Of a DNA stretch of 64,000 nt, positions 20,754 through 28,826 are shown piece by piece. The translations under genes were made by a program, and so were the position numbers. The stretch is from contig NZ_RCCC01000001.1 of NCBI RefSeq assembly GCF_003663825.1, positions 3,480,501-3,544,500 of the forward strand. Reading direction: 5' to 3'. Below the pieces are notes generated by a model. The model saw only the letters and a program-made list of their open reading frames with translations, made no database searches and had not been told where the DNA came from. Each line of letters begins with the position of its first letter. Position 1 is the first letter of the stretch. This DNA is from Acidovorax sp. 106. Lineage in GTDB: Bacteria > Pseudomonadota > Gammaproteobacteria > Burkholderiales > Burkholderiaceae_C.

Positions 20754-21704
20754 TCATTGTTCGCGCAGCCCGAAGTACACGTCTTCGAGCGAAGGTTCGT
20801 GGATGTTCACATCCAGCAGCCGTGCGCCCAGCGGCGCCAGTGCGGCGAGCACGGCCATCTTGGCGCTGCGGGGGCATTCCACGTGCAGGCCGTCTGGGGT
20901 GGCCGTGGTCGTGATGCCCGGCAGCTCGGCCAGTGCCAGCACACCCGCCGCTTGGTCCGTGGCCGCCAGGGTGAGGGCGATGGCCAGCGGCATGTGGGTC
21001 TGCTCGCGCAGCGCCTGCACGCTACCCAGGGCCTGCAGCTTGCCAGCGGCCAGGATGGCCAGGCGGTCCACACGCTCTTGCAGCTCGGCCAGGATGTGCG
21101 AGGTGATGACGATGGTCACGCCCCGGGCCTGCAGGCCACGCAGCGTGGCGTAGAAGTCGCGGATGGCCTGCGGGTCCAGGCCGTTGGTGGGCTCGTCCAG
21201 CAGCAGCACCTGGGGTTCGCCCAGCAGCGCCTGTGCAAAGCCCAGGCGCTGGCGCATGCCCTTGGAGTATTCGCGCACGGGGCGCTTGCCCGCGTGGGCC
21301 AGGCCCACCTGTTCAAGCAGCGTGGGGCATTGCGCCAGGGGTGCGCCCTTAAGGCGGGCAAAAAAGTACAGCGTCTCCAGTCCGCTCAGGTTGTCGTACA
21401 GCACCACGTTCTCGGGCAGGTAGCCCAGGTGGCGCCGTGCGGTGCGAAAGTCTCGCCCCAGCACGCGGGTGCCGCCCACGCGGATCTCGCCCTCGGTAGC
21501 AGGCGTGAGTCCCAGGATCATCTTGAACAGCGTGCTTTTGCCCGCGCCGTTGTGGCCGATGAGGCCCAGGATTTCGCCGCGCTCCACGCGCAGGTCGATG
21601 CCGTCCACAGCGTGCAGTGCGCCGTAGTGCTTGTGCACGCCCCGCACCTCAATGGCGGGCTCGCGCAGGTTGGTCAGCTCAATGGGGGGTGGGTTGCGGG
21701 TCAC
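20754..21704 (-). CDS. nosF: NosF, ABC transporter ATPase for CuZ maturation
   Basis: A 316-residue ATPase. Walker A is GHNGAGKST (about residues 49-57), the signature is YSKGMRQRL and Walker B is VLLLDEPTNGLD; the H-loop is in TSHILAEL. It powers the NosDFY machine that builds the copper centre of NosZ. Its start lies 26 bases inside the end of nosD, showing tight coupling. The C-terminal extension of about 90 residues is typical of NosF-like ATPases. Confidence 0.95.
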   Translation of the reverse strand: MTRNPPPIELTNLREPAIEVRGVHKHYGALHAVDGIDLRVERGEILGLIGHNGAGKSTLFKMILGLTPATEGEIRVGGTRVLGRDFRTARRHLGYLPENVVLYDNLSGLETLYFFARLKGAPLAQCPTLLEQVGLAHAGKRPVREYSKGMRQRLGFAQALLGEPQVLLLDEPTNGLDPQAIRDFYATLRGLQARGVTIVITSHILAELQERVDRLAILAAGKLQALGSVQALREQTHMPLAIALTLAATDQAAGVLALAELPGITTTATPDGLHVECPRSAKMAVLAALAPLGARLLDVNIHEPSLEDVYFGLREQ

Positions 21705-22965
21705 GCCAGTGGCTCCGTTCGGGGTGGTTCGGTTGCATGCGGGGCTTGGGGTCCACCACGGTGGGCACGCGCAGCACCGGAAACTGTTGGCCCACCAGGC
21801 GCAGTGCCTGCACGGCAGGGCTGGCCAGCAGCAGCTTGATGGTGGGGTGGCGCCAGGTCAGGCGGTCCACCATGTCGTTGGCTTCGTAGGGCACGTCGCC
21901 CACGCCGTTGCCGTCGCGGTCCCAGCCCAGGTAGTTGCTCCAGTGGTTGCCGCCCTCGGTGCCCCAGCGCTCGTCGCGGGCGCCCACATAGCGCACCTGC
22001 TCGCGGTTGCCGATGAAGTCGTTGCCTTCGACCTTGTTGCGGGTGGAGCCCGCCGACAGGTGCACGCCCACGGTATTGCGCGTGACGAGGTTGCCGCGCA
22101 GGGTGACGTACTCCACGTCATAGATGAAGAAGCCCCGGTTGTTCTCGGCCACCACGTTGTTCTCGATCACCGAGTCCTGCATGGTGCGCAGCATGATGCC
22201 GTGGTCGGTGTTGCCCCAGGCGCGGTTGTTGCGCACCACCTGGTCGCGCACTTCCATCAGCGCCAGGCCGCCCCGGTTGTAGTAGGTGTCGTTGTCCTCC
22301 CACAGGTTGTAGTAGGAGTTCATGTAGTGCGTGCCGTAGCGGCTGTGGTGCAGCTTGTTGCCCCGGAACACGGCGTGGTGCGATACATCCACATACAGCG
22401 CGTCGCGCACAAAGCTGATCTGGTTGCCCTCGATGCGCGCGCCCGTGGTGTTGTACAGCTGCACCCCGTTGCCACGCTGGGACGAGCCCACATCGCGCAG
22501 GCCGGTGATGGTGTTGTGCAGCACCTGCACGTCGTTGGCCTTCTCGATCCACAAGCCGAACAGGTTGTAGGTGAGGTCGTTGTGGCGCACCACGGCACGG
22601 TGGGCGCCGGGGTAGATGTAGATGCCCGCGTTCTGGTCCTTGAGGCTGGTGCCCGAGTCGCGCACGATCAGGCCCTCGATCACCACGTCGGGCGCGGTGA
22701 CGCGGACGGTGTCGCCCTGCTGCCCGCCGCTGAGGGTGGGGCGGTCGATGCCGCGCAGCGTCAGGGCCTTGTCGATGCGCAGGTTCACGCGGTAGAAGCC
22801 ACGCTGCACCTCCACCGTGTCGCCCGGTTTGGCGGCCTGGATGGCAGCTTGCAGGTCTTGCCCGGGGCGCACCTGCACGGTGGCAGCGTGGGCGGGCAGG
22901 GCCAGCAGGCACGTAGCCAGCGCCATGAGTGCGGTGAATGCGGTGGCAGCTAGGGGAGGCTTCAT
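21679..22965 (-). CDS. nosD: NosD, periplasmic beta-helix protein for CuZ maturation
   Basis: A 428-residue exported protein. The signal peptide, about residues 1-26, ends at LLALPAHA. The mature part is a right-handed beta helix of carbohydrate-binding/CASH type, with repeated turns such as VVRHNDLTYN, VLHNTITGL and VIENNVVAENN. It works with NosF and NosY in sulfur or copper delivery to NosZ. The true start is the ATG at 22965, overlapping the nosR stop by one base (TGATG). The open frame continues upstream only as a shadow of nosR. Confidence 0.95.
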   Translation of the reverse strand: MKPPLAATAFTALMALATCLLALPAHAATVQVRPGQDLQAAIQAAKPGDTVEVQRGFYRVNLRIDKALTLRGIDRPTLSGGQQGDTVRVTAPDVVIEGLIVRDSGTSLKDQNAGIYIYPGAHRAVVRHNDLTYNLFGLWIEKANDVQVLHNTITGLRDVGSSQRGNGVQLYNTTGARIEGNQISFVRDALYVDVSHHAVFRGNKLHHSRYGTHYMNSYYNLWEDNDTYYNRGGLALMEVRDQVVRNNRAWGNTDHGIMLRTMQDSVIENNVVAENNRGFFIYDVEYVTLRGNLVTRNTVGVHLSAGSTRNKVEGNDFIGNREQVRYVGARDERWGTEGGNHWSNYLGWDRDGNGVGDVPYEANDMVDRLTWRHPTIKLLLASPAVQALRLVGQQFPVLRVPTVVDPKPRMQPNHPERSHWRDPQPTPH

Positions 22966-25586
22966 CACGCCAGTCCCACCACGGCCTTGATGGCCAGGAA
23001 CAGCGCCGCGCCGATCAGCAGGTTCTTGAAGCCCACATAGCTCAGCATGTCCATCACGCCCGCCCGGCGGTACTGGCCCTGCCACCACGGGCCGTCCTTC
23101 ACATAGCGCTTGCCCGACAGGCGGATCAGCACCTCGTACACGCTCCAGCCAAACCACCAGCCGATGATGGCGCCCGACGACAGCGAGCCCATGGCGGTCA
23201 TCACCCAGGCCGCGCTGGCGGCGACGGCCAGCGAGAAGCCCGCGATCTGCAGCGCGCGCCGCGACGCCCAGCCTTCGCGGCTCCAGGGCCACAGATGGTC
23301 CACCAGCTCCAGCCAGATCCATCGCAGGCCTTTGGCGTCGGCCTTGTGTGCGGGCAGTGCTGGCGTGGTGGGCATGCGTGGGTCAGGCCCCTTCGCGGCC
23401 TTGGCCGAGATCTGGTCCTGCACGGTGGCCGGGTGGATCGGGATGAAGTAGCCGTTGGCGCCGATGGGTGTGATCTCCAGGCCGTCCTTTTCGCGGCGCT
23501 TGCGCTCCTTGGCCAGGGGCGGGCAGCCCTTGGTATCGGTGTAGAGAATCATGCAGTCCAGGCAGTGCAGGCATTCGCGGTGGTCAATGCGGCCGTCTGC
23601 GTCAATCGCCTGTGCACCGCAGCCCACGGCGCAGGCCTTGCAGCTGTTGCAGTCCTGCTTGCGCTTGAGGCCAAACCAGCGGAACGTGCTGGGCATGGCC
23701 AGCGAGGCTCCCAGTGGGCAGATGTATTTGCAGTAGGGCCGTTCGATGAAAATCGATGTGCCCAGGATGACCGCCACGAACAGGCTGTAGGGCCAGGCGC
23801 GGTTCAGCACACCGACCAGGAAGGTGGTCTTGAACGGTTCCACTTCCGCCAGCTTTTCGGCCAGGCCCATCGAGAACATCGACACCACCAGCAGCCCGAA
23901 GAAGACGCCGTATTTCACCCACTTGAGCCGGTCGTGCCACTTCTGCGGCAGCTGCGTCTGGAAGCGCTTGAAGCCCACGGCGCGTGCGATCTTGTAGATG
24001 CCCTCCTGCAGCGAGCCAAACGGGCACATCCAGCCGCAAAACAGCCCGCGCCCGAACAGGAACACGGTGACAATGATGAAGATCCAGAACAGGAAGATGA
24101 ACGGGTCGGACAGGAACAGCGACCAGGTCCACTGGAACAGCAGCGCGTGGAACCAGGTCAGCACCTGCGTGATGGAAGGCTGTGCCATGGCGCCAAAGCC
24201 GATCCAGCCAATGCTGAGGGCCCAGAAGCTGTACTTGAAGGCGTTGACCGGCCACTTGTTCTTGTGGGTGGACAGGCGCGTGAGCTTCTCGCGCAGGGCA
24301 TACACCACGGTGACGGCGATCAGCAGCGCGGCGAACAGCGCAATCTCTACCGCACGCGACTTCCACACGCGCACCCAGGGGGCATCCGGCTCCTCAATGG
24401 TGGGGCGCCCGCCTTGCAGCATGGCGGCGGGCAGCCAGTAGGGCGTGTCAAAGCTGGTGAAGCTGCGCGTGCCCGTGGCACGATCCACGCGGTTGCCCAG
24501 AAAGCTCAGCTTCCACGGGTAGGCGGCCGAGAACGCGGGTGAGCGGATGATGAAGATGACCGATTCGTTGTAGCTGGGCGCGCCTGCGGCCTCGATGCCA
24601 TACAAGTTGAGTGCGTCCAGGTCGCGGAAGGTGAACGAATCCGCGCCTTGGCGCACCTGCACGCGGTCGTAGATGCCGCCGCGCACGAAGCCCGAGCCCT
24701 TGAACGATTCCTTGCCGCCCGTGCGGACGATGAAGAAGGCGTGTTCGCCCTCCTTGAGCTGCAGGCGCAAGTTGCTCCAGCCGTTCTCGCCCAGCACGCT
24801 TTTGCCAATGTCGGGGTGGTTCAGGTCGCCAAACCACAGCTCGATGAACGGGTCGGGGCCCTTGTCCAGGCCCACCTGTTCGGGCTGCACGCGCAGGCGC
24901 TGCACAGTGCCTTGTTGCACCAGCTCGGCCCAGGTCAGGCACTTGCCGGTTTCGGCATAACGGGCCGGCTCGCGCACGGTGGGCGCGAGGATGCCCACCT
25001 GCCGCGCCACGGCCGAGCCCGAGGCCATCATGACCTGGTTCTGCGCGATCACGGTGACCGTGGCGCCCGAGATGGCGTCCAGGCCCAGCACGTTCTCATC
25101 GGGGCGCGACTGGCCCACCTCGATCTTGTCTGCCACCGACTTGCCCAGGTACTGGGCGTTGAACTTGAGCAGTGCGGATTCAGGGATGCCCAGCAGCAGG
25201 ATGGGCTCGGAATGCTTGAGCACCTTCACGCCCACGAAGCGGCCCTCTTTGTCCATGCCAATCAGCGTGACCACGGGCTTGCCGGAGTAAGCGGGGGTGT
25301 CGGTGATGTCGGTGGATAGCATCACATAGCCCAGCAGCTTCTTTTGCGCGCTGTCGTTGTCGTAAGCCTCTACATAGGGCGGCTGGCCCTTGCGTTCAGA
25401 GAAATGGCTGGCGCCGGGAAACACGTCCTTGCACGGCACCAGTGCGCACATGTCGCGCGCGCTGGCCAGTTCGGCGGGCAGCTCGGCCTCGTAGGCGCCT
25501 GCTGCGGCATGGGCGCGCGGCACCAGCCAAAGGGCTGCCAGCAAGACCAGAAGAAGCGTGGCGAACTGCCGACGGAGGGACATCAT
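22965..25586 (-). CDS. nosR: NosR, membrane flavoprotein electron donor and regulator
   Basis: An 873-residue polytopic protein that feeds electrons to periplasmic NosZ. A signal peptide (about 1-27) precedes a periplasmic FMN-binding domain; the flavinylation segment is in LGLDAISGATVTVIAQNQVM (S-G-A-T motif). Several membrane helices follow. Cytoplasmic metal motifs are CGWMCPFGS (near 514) and CKYICPLGA (near 617). Ferredoxin-like clusters CNSCKACAVGC (near 644) and CLHCLDC (near 670) follow. FMN attachment would be done by the NosX gene product. The 321 bases upstream, between it and nosZ, hold two repeats. Confidence 0.96.
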   Translation of the reverse strand: MMSLRRQFATLLLVLLAALWLVPRAHAAAGAYEAELPAELASARDMCALVPCKDVFPGASHFSERKGQPPYVEAYDNDSAQKKLLGYVMLSTDITDTPAYSGKPVVTLIGMDKEGRFVGVKVLKHSEPILLLGIPESALLKFNAQYLGKSVADKIEVGQSRPDENVLGLDAISGATVTVIAQNQVMMASGSAVARQVGILAPTVREPARYAETGKCLTWAELVQQGTVQRLRVQPEQVGLDKGPDPFIELWFGDLNHPDIGKSVLGENGWSNLRLQLKEGEHAFFIVRTGGKESFKGSGFVRGGIYDRVQVRQGADSFTFRDLDALNLYGIEAAGAPSYNESVIFIIRSPAFSAAYPWKLSFLGNRVDRATGTRSFTSFDTPYWLPAAMLQGGRPTIEEPDAPWVRVWKSRAVEIALFAALLIAVTVVYALREKLTRLSTHKNKWPVNAFKYSFWALSIGWIGFGAMAQPSITQVLTWFHALLFQWTWSLFLSDPFIFLFWIFIIVTVFLFGRGLFCGWMCPFGSLQEGIYKIARAVGFKRFQTQLPQKWHDRLKWVKYGVFFGLLVVSMFSMGLAEKLAEVEPFKTTFLVGVLNRAWPYSLFVAVILGTSIFIERPYCKYICPLGASLAMPSTFRWFGLKRKQDCNSCKACAVGCGAQAIDADGRIDHRECLHCLDCMILYTDTKGCPPLAKERKRREKDGLEITPIGANGYFIPIHPATVQDQISAKAAKGPDPRMPTTPALPAHKADAKGLRWIWLELVDHLWPWSREGWASRRALQIAGFSLAVAASAAWVMTAMGSLSSGAIIGWWFGWSVYEVLIRLSGKRYVKDGPWWQGQYRRAGVMDMLSYVGFKNLLIGAALFLAIKAVVGLA

Positions 25587-25596
25587 GGGACTATCT

Positions 25597-25640
25597 TTTT
25601 GATAGCTGCTAGCGCTTATTTATCAAGCGCTAGCGGCCAA
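25597..25640. repeat. Copy of the AGCTGCCAGCGCTT hairpin repeat
   Basis: A perfect 10-bp stem, GCTAGCGCTT (25608-25617) with AAGCGCTAGC (25625-25634), preceded by TTTTTGATAGCT. It lies just upstream of nosR. Confidence 0.75.
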
Positions 25641-25785
25641 TTGAATTCAAATATCAATCTGCTCGGCTTTACGGAGTTGCCATTGCTGAGAGTTGTGCAG
25701 GGCTTCGACAAGCTCAGCCTGAACGGGCTGGGGGAGGTCAAAACACTCCAGCTCTACAAGAAGCGCGGCCTGCGCAACTGGCGCG

Positions 25786-25905
25786 CTCCAGGCGAGGGCC
25801 ACCGCGCAAGGGCCGCCCCGCTGCGCTGGTGGCGTCCCCCTTCCCGGAGCGCGAAGCGCGCAGAGAGAAGGGGGAAGGCGCGCAGCGCCTCAGGGGGATC
25901 GCCCT
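25786..25905. repeat. Extragenic palindromic element, copy A
   Basis: The segment contains GCGCAAGGGCCGCCCCGCTG, then CCCCCTTCCCGGAGCGC and AGAGAAGGGGGAAGGCGCGC. Its reverse complement closely matches 45290-45395 upstream of the DUF444 gene, so this is a dispersed repeat in opposite orientation. Confidence 0.8.
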
Positions 25906-25907
25906 GG

Positions 25908-27833
25908 TTAACCCTCCACGATCATCCGAGTGCGCATTTCCAAGTGGAGTGCATGGCAGAAGTGCGTGCAGTAGCACCAGAACACACCGGGCTTGTCGGC
26001 CACGAAGCTCACCGACTTGGTCTCCAGCGGGTTCACGATGAAGTTCACGTTGTAGTTCGGGATCGCAAAGCCGTGGGTCAAGTCTTCGATCTTGTCCAGG
26101 TTGGTCAGGATCAGCGTGACCTCGTCACCCTTCTTGAGCTTGAACTCGCGCAGGCTGAAGGCCGGGGCTTGCGAGGTCATCTTCACAGTGACCTTCTTGC
26201 CGCTGCGGAACACGCCGGACTCCTTGGGGTCCTTGACCGCCAGCGGGAACTCGTCGAGCGTGTAGACCTGCTTGGGGCGCACCAGGTCGCGCTTGAAGAT
26301 GATGAAGTCATGGGGCTCGCCACGCACGGGGTGGTCGGCCAGCAGCACCATCTTCTCGCCCGAGATGTCGATGAGCTGTTCGTTCTCGGGGTGCAGCGGG
26401 CCCACGGGCAGGAAGCGGTCCTTGGAGAACTTGCAACCCACGGCCAGGATCTTGCCGTCGGCGGCCTTGGTTTCGGACTGCGATGCGTTCAAGTGGCCGG
26501 GCTGGTATTGCACGTCCAGGCGGTCCACCACGTACTTGGCGGTCTTGTCGCCCGCGTGGAACTTGATGGCGGCTTCCACGTTCCACTTCACGACCTGGCT
26601 GTCCAGGAACAGGGTGGTGTAGGCATTGCCACGGCCGTCGAACGCGGTGTGCAGTGGGCCCAGGCCCAGCTCCACTTCGGCCACGATGGCGGAGTCCAGC
26701 TTTTCGAGCTTGCCGTCAAAGTAGTCCAGTACCTTGGCCAGCTCGATCACGGTGCCAGTGGGCGAGAGCTTGCCGGCGCAGATGAAGTACTTGCCGTCGG
26801 GGCTGGCGTTCACGCCGTGGGGGTTCTTGGGTACGGAGACGTACGCCGTGAGCGCCGTCTTGGGGTCCTTGTTGGCCTCGTGCGTTCCGTCCACCACAGG
26901 CACCTTGCTGGTGCCGATGGTCTTGAACTTGCCAGCCTTCACGGCGGCCTCGATGCGGCCCACGTTGAAGAACAGACAGGCATCGCGTTCGGCGGACATC
27001 ATGTCCTCGTACTTGGCACCCATCTCCACGTTGTACTGGTTGGTGGCGGCCAGCTTGCCGTCGTATGACGTGGCGACCAGGTCGCAGTTGCCGTCGATCA
27101 GCACTTGCCAGCGCACTTCCATCGTTTCTGCATCGACGCAGCTGAACATCGAACGGTATTTGCCCGAGTCTTCTGTGCCCGTGTTGGGCAGGGGAATGGC
27201 GAACTCACCGCCGCAGAACACGCGCGTGGTGTAGTTGATGGCGGGGTCCACCGGGTCGGCCTTGTCCGGGAAGATGCCGTGAAAGCCCTGCACGTTGGGC
27301 AGCTTGGTGATCTTGTCGCACACGAAGTAATCGAGGCGGATGCGCGCGATGCGGCTGTTGATCTTGTCGTTGATCCAGGCGTAGCGGCCGTCGTAGTTGC
27401 CATCCTTGTACGAGGCGTGGGTGTGGTGGGTGTCGGCCACCGTGTATTCGAGGTGACCATCGGCCTTGGTGCCCATCACGGCCTTGGATTCATTGGTGAT
27501 GCCCCAGCCCACCAGGGCGTCAGGCACAAAGCAGGGGATGCGTGTGATCTCGCGGCCGGAGGGCAGGCCCAGCACGCGCATGTCGCCGGTGTGGCCGCCG
27601 CTCCACAGGCCGTAATAGGTGTCCAGCTCGCCGGGCTTGAGGTGCACGTTGGCGCCGCCGGCCGCGTGGCTGGCGGCGGGGGCGGCCGATGCCGGTGCAG
27701 CAGGGGTGGCGGCACTGGGCTTTTCGGTGCAAGCGGCCACACCAGCGGTCAGGCCCACGAGGGCGGCGGTGTTGATGAAGCTGCGTCGGCCCAGGCCGGC
27801 GTTGGCGGGTTGCAGGTCTTTTTTATCGCTCAT
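25908..27833 (-). CDS. nosZ: Nitrous-oxide reductase, clade I, with Tat signal
   Basis: A 641-residue periplasmic copper enzyme reducing N2O to N2. The Tat motif GRRSFIN (about residues 15-21) places it in clade I. The CuZ histidines include DTHHTHASYKDGNYDGRY. The C-terminal CuA site is WCYCTHFCHALHLEM, with both Cys, the His and the Met ligand present. Oddly, the signal ends GLTAGVAAC followed by an Ala/Pro/Ser-rich linker. This matches a lipobox, so the enzyme may be a Tat lipoprotein. It follows the DUF2946-like gene by 21 bases. Here nosZ precedes nosR, the reverse of the common nosRZDFY order. Confidence 0.97.
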   Translation of the reverse strand: MSDKKDLQPANAGLGRRSFINTAALVGLTAGVAACTEKPSAATPAAPASAAPAASHAAGGANVHLKPGELDTYYGLWSGGHTGDMRVLGLPSGREITRIPCFVPDALVGWGITNESKAVMGTKADGHLEYTVADTHHTHASYKDGNYDGRYAWINDKINSRIARIRLDYFVCDKITKLPNVQGFHGIFPDKADPVDPAINYTTRVFCGGEFAIPLPNTGTEDSGKYRSMFSCVDAETMEVRWQVLIDGNCDLVATSYDGKLAATNQYNVEMGAKYEDMMSAERDACLFFNVGRIEAAVKAGKFKTIGTSKVPVVDGTHEANKDPKTALTAYVSVPKNPHGVNASPDGKYFICAGKLSPTGTVIELAKVLDYFDGKLEKLDSAIVAEVELGLGPLHTAFDGRGNAYTTLFLDSQVVKWNVEAAIKFHAGDKTAKYVVDRLDVQYQPGHLNASQSETKAADGKILAVGCKFSKDRFLPVGPLHPENEQLIDISGEKMVLLADHPVRGEPHDFIIFKRDLVRPKQVYTLDEFPLAVKDPKESGVFRSGKKVTVKMTSQAPAFSLREFKLKKGDEVTLILTNLDKIEDLTHGFAIPNYNVNFIVNPLETKSVSFVADKPGVFWCYCTHFCHALHLEMRTRMIVEG

Positions 27834-27854
27834 GGTTTACCTCTTTAGGATGGC

Positions 27855-28211
27855 TCAGGAAAAAACAGGGGGAGCCCGCGCTGGCGGGCGATGGTGCGAA
27901 AGGGGAGGCTCCAGCGGCTGGCGGTGCCAGGTGGCATAGATCAGCGGTGATGGGGCAGGTGGCGCCAGCGTGGCCACCTCGGGTGGCGGCGCATCGGCTG
28001 CCAGGCACACGGGGCAGTCCAGGCCCGCAGCGTCTGCCGGGACCATGCCATCGGGTGTCTGCACCACCCACTTGGCTGCGCCAGTGCCGGAGCACACCAG
28101 TTCCATCGCCCGGGGGTGCAGGGCCGGGGATACAGCCGCCACCAGCAGTGCGAAGACGAAACAGGCCAATACCCACAGTCGCAGTGATCGGTGTTGGCAG
28201 GTGAGTAACAT
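27855..28211 (-). CDS. Small DUF2946-like exported protein, head of the nos series
   Basis: A 118-residue protein with an N-terminal hydrophobic segment (LWVLACFVFALLVAAVSPAL, about residues 12-31). A short Cys motif, LDCPVCLA (near residue 66), follows, with a Pro-rich tail. The size and the CPxC motif resemble DUF2946 proteins, which often lie near copper genes. A copper or thiol role beside nosZ is inference. It starts the minus-strand nos transcript, 21 bases before nosZ. An AT-rich palindrome lies 23 bases upstream of its start. Confidence 0.65.
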   Translation of the reverse strand: MLLTCQHRSLRLWVLACFVFALLVAAVSPALHPRAMELVCSGTGAAKWVVQTPDGMVPADAAGLDCPVCLAADAPPPEVATLAPPAPSPLIYATWHRQPLEPPLSHHRPPARAPPVFS

Positions 28212-28233
28212 GGCGGCAATAATAGATTCACCT

Positions 28234-28248
28234 AATATGAATCATATT
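28234..28248. promoter_or_regulatory. Perfect palindrome in the divergent nos promoter region
   Basis: AATATGA-A-TCATATT forms two 7-bp arms around one base. It lies in the 206-base gap between the divergent DUF2946-like gene and the cytochrome gene, in sequence much richer in AT than its surroundings. It is a candidate operator controlling either direction. It is not an FNR/NNR box. The regulator is unknown. Confidence 0.5.
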
Positions 28249-28417
28249 GATCTGGCTCATCCTTTGGCAGGGCGCCCCCCTGTCCATCAGGGCCCTGCCA
28301 AATTACATTGCTTTCACGGTTAGAGCCGATGGCTGGCGAGGTGCTGTGTATGGCCTGTGTTGCCTTTGGCCTTGAATGTTTGACGGTTTGGACTTAACGA
28401 AAGACAGGATGTTTGAG

Positions 28418-28816
28418 ATGAAAAAGATTTCCATGGTGTGTGCGGCGGCCTTGGCGTTGACCCTGGTCGGATGTGGTGACAAAAAGCCTGCGGAAGCCCC
28501 TGCGGTAGCGGCACCGGCCCCTGCGGTGGCAGCTGCGCCTGCAGCCCCCGCTGCGCCAGAAAACACGGTGGGCAAATCGGTGTACGGCAAAACCTGCGCG
28601 ATGTGCCACGCCGCCGGTGTGGCCGGTGCCCCCAAGCCTGGGGACAAGGCCGACTGGGGCCCCCGCATTGCGCAGGGCAAAGACGTGTTGTACAAGCACG
28701 CCCGCGAAGGCTTTACCGGTGCCAAGGGCATGATGCCGGCCCGTGGCGGCAGCGCCAGCCTGACGGACGACGAAGTCAAGGCCGCTGTGGACTTCATGGC
28801 CGATCAATCCATCTGA
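28418..28816 (+). CDS. Cytochrome c5-like lipoprotein, probable NosC-type electron donor
   Basis: A 132-residue monohaem cytochrome. A lipoprotein signal ends at LTLVGC (Cys near residue 18), followed by an Ala/Pro tether. The haem motif is CAMCH (near residue 66), with a likely axial Met in GMMPARGG. The ATG at 28418 has AGGA eight bases upstream, better than in-frame starts further 5'. It is divergent from nosZ and 10 bases before nosX. A role as electron carrier to NosZ is inferred from position. Confidence 0.88.
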   Translation: MKKISMVCAAALALTLVGCGDKKPAEAPAVAAPAPAVAAAPAAPAAPENTVGKSVYGKTCAMCHAAGVAGAPKPGDKADWGPRIAQGKDVLYKHAREGFTGAKGMMPARGGSASLTDDEVKAAVDFMADQSI

Positions 28817-28826
28817 CGGAGGCGGC

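Larger units (their letters stand above)
25587..25907. other. nosZ-nosR intergenic region filled with repeats
   Basis: A 321-base gap inside the nos gene series. It contains the hairpin repeat at 25597-25640, a stretch with TTCGACAAGCTCAGCCTGAA near 25708 resembling a widespread short repeat, and a long palindromic element at 25786-25905. I see no gene. Confidence 0.7.

Noticed and set aside
28247..28260. Possible FNR/NNR box TTGAT-CTGG-CTCAT
   Set aside because: Only the left half-site fits; the right half should be ATCAA. Too weak to call.
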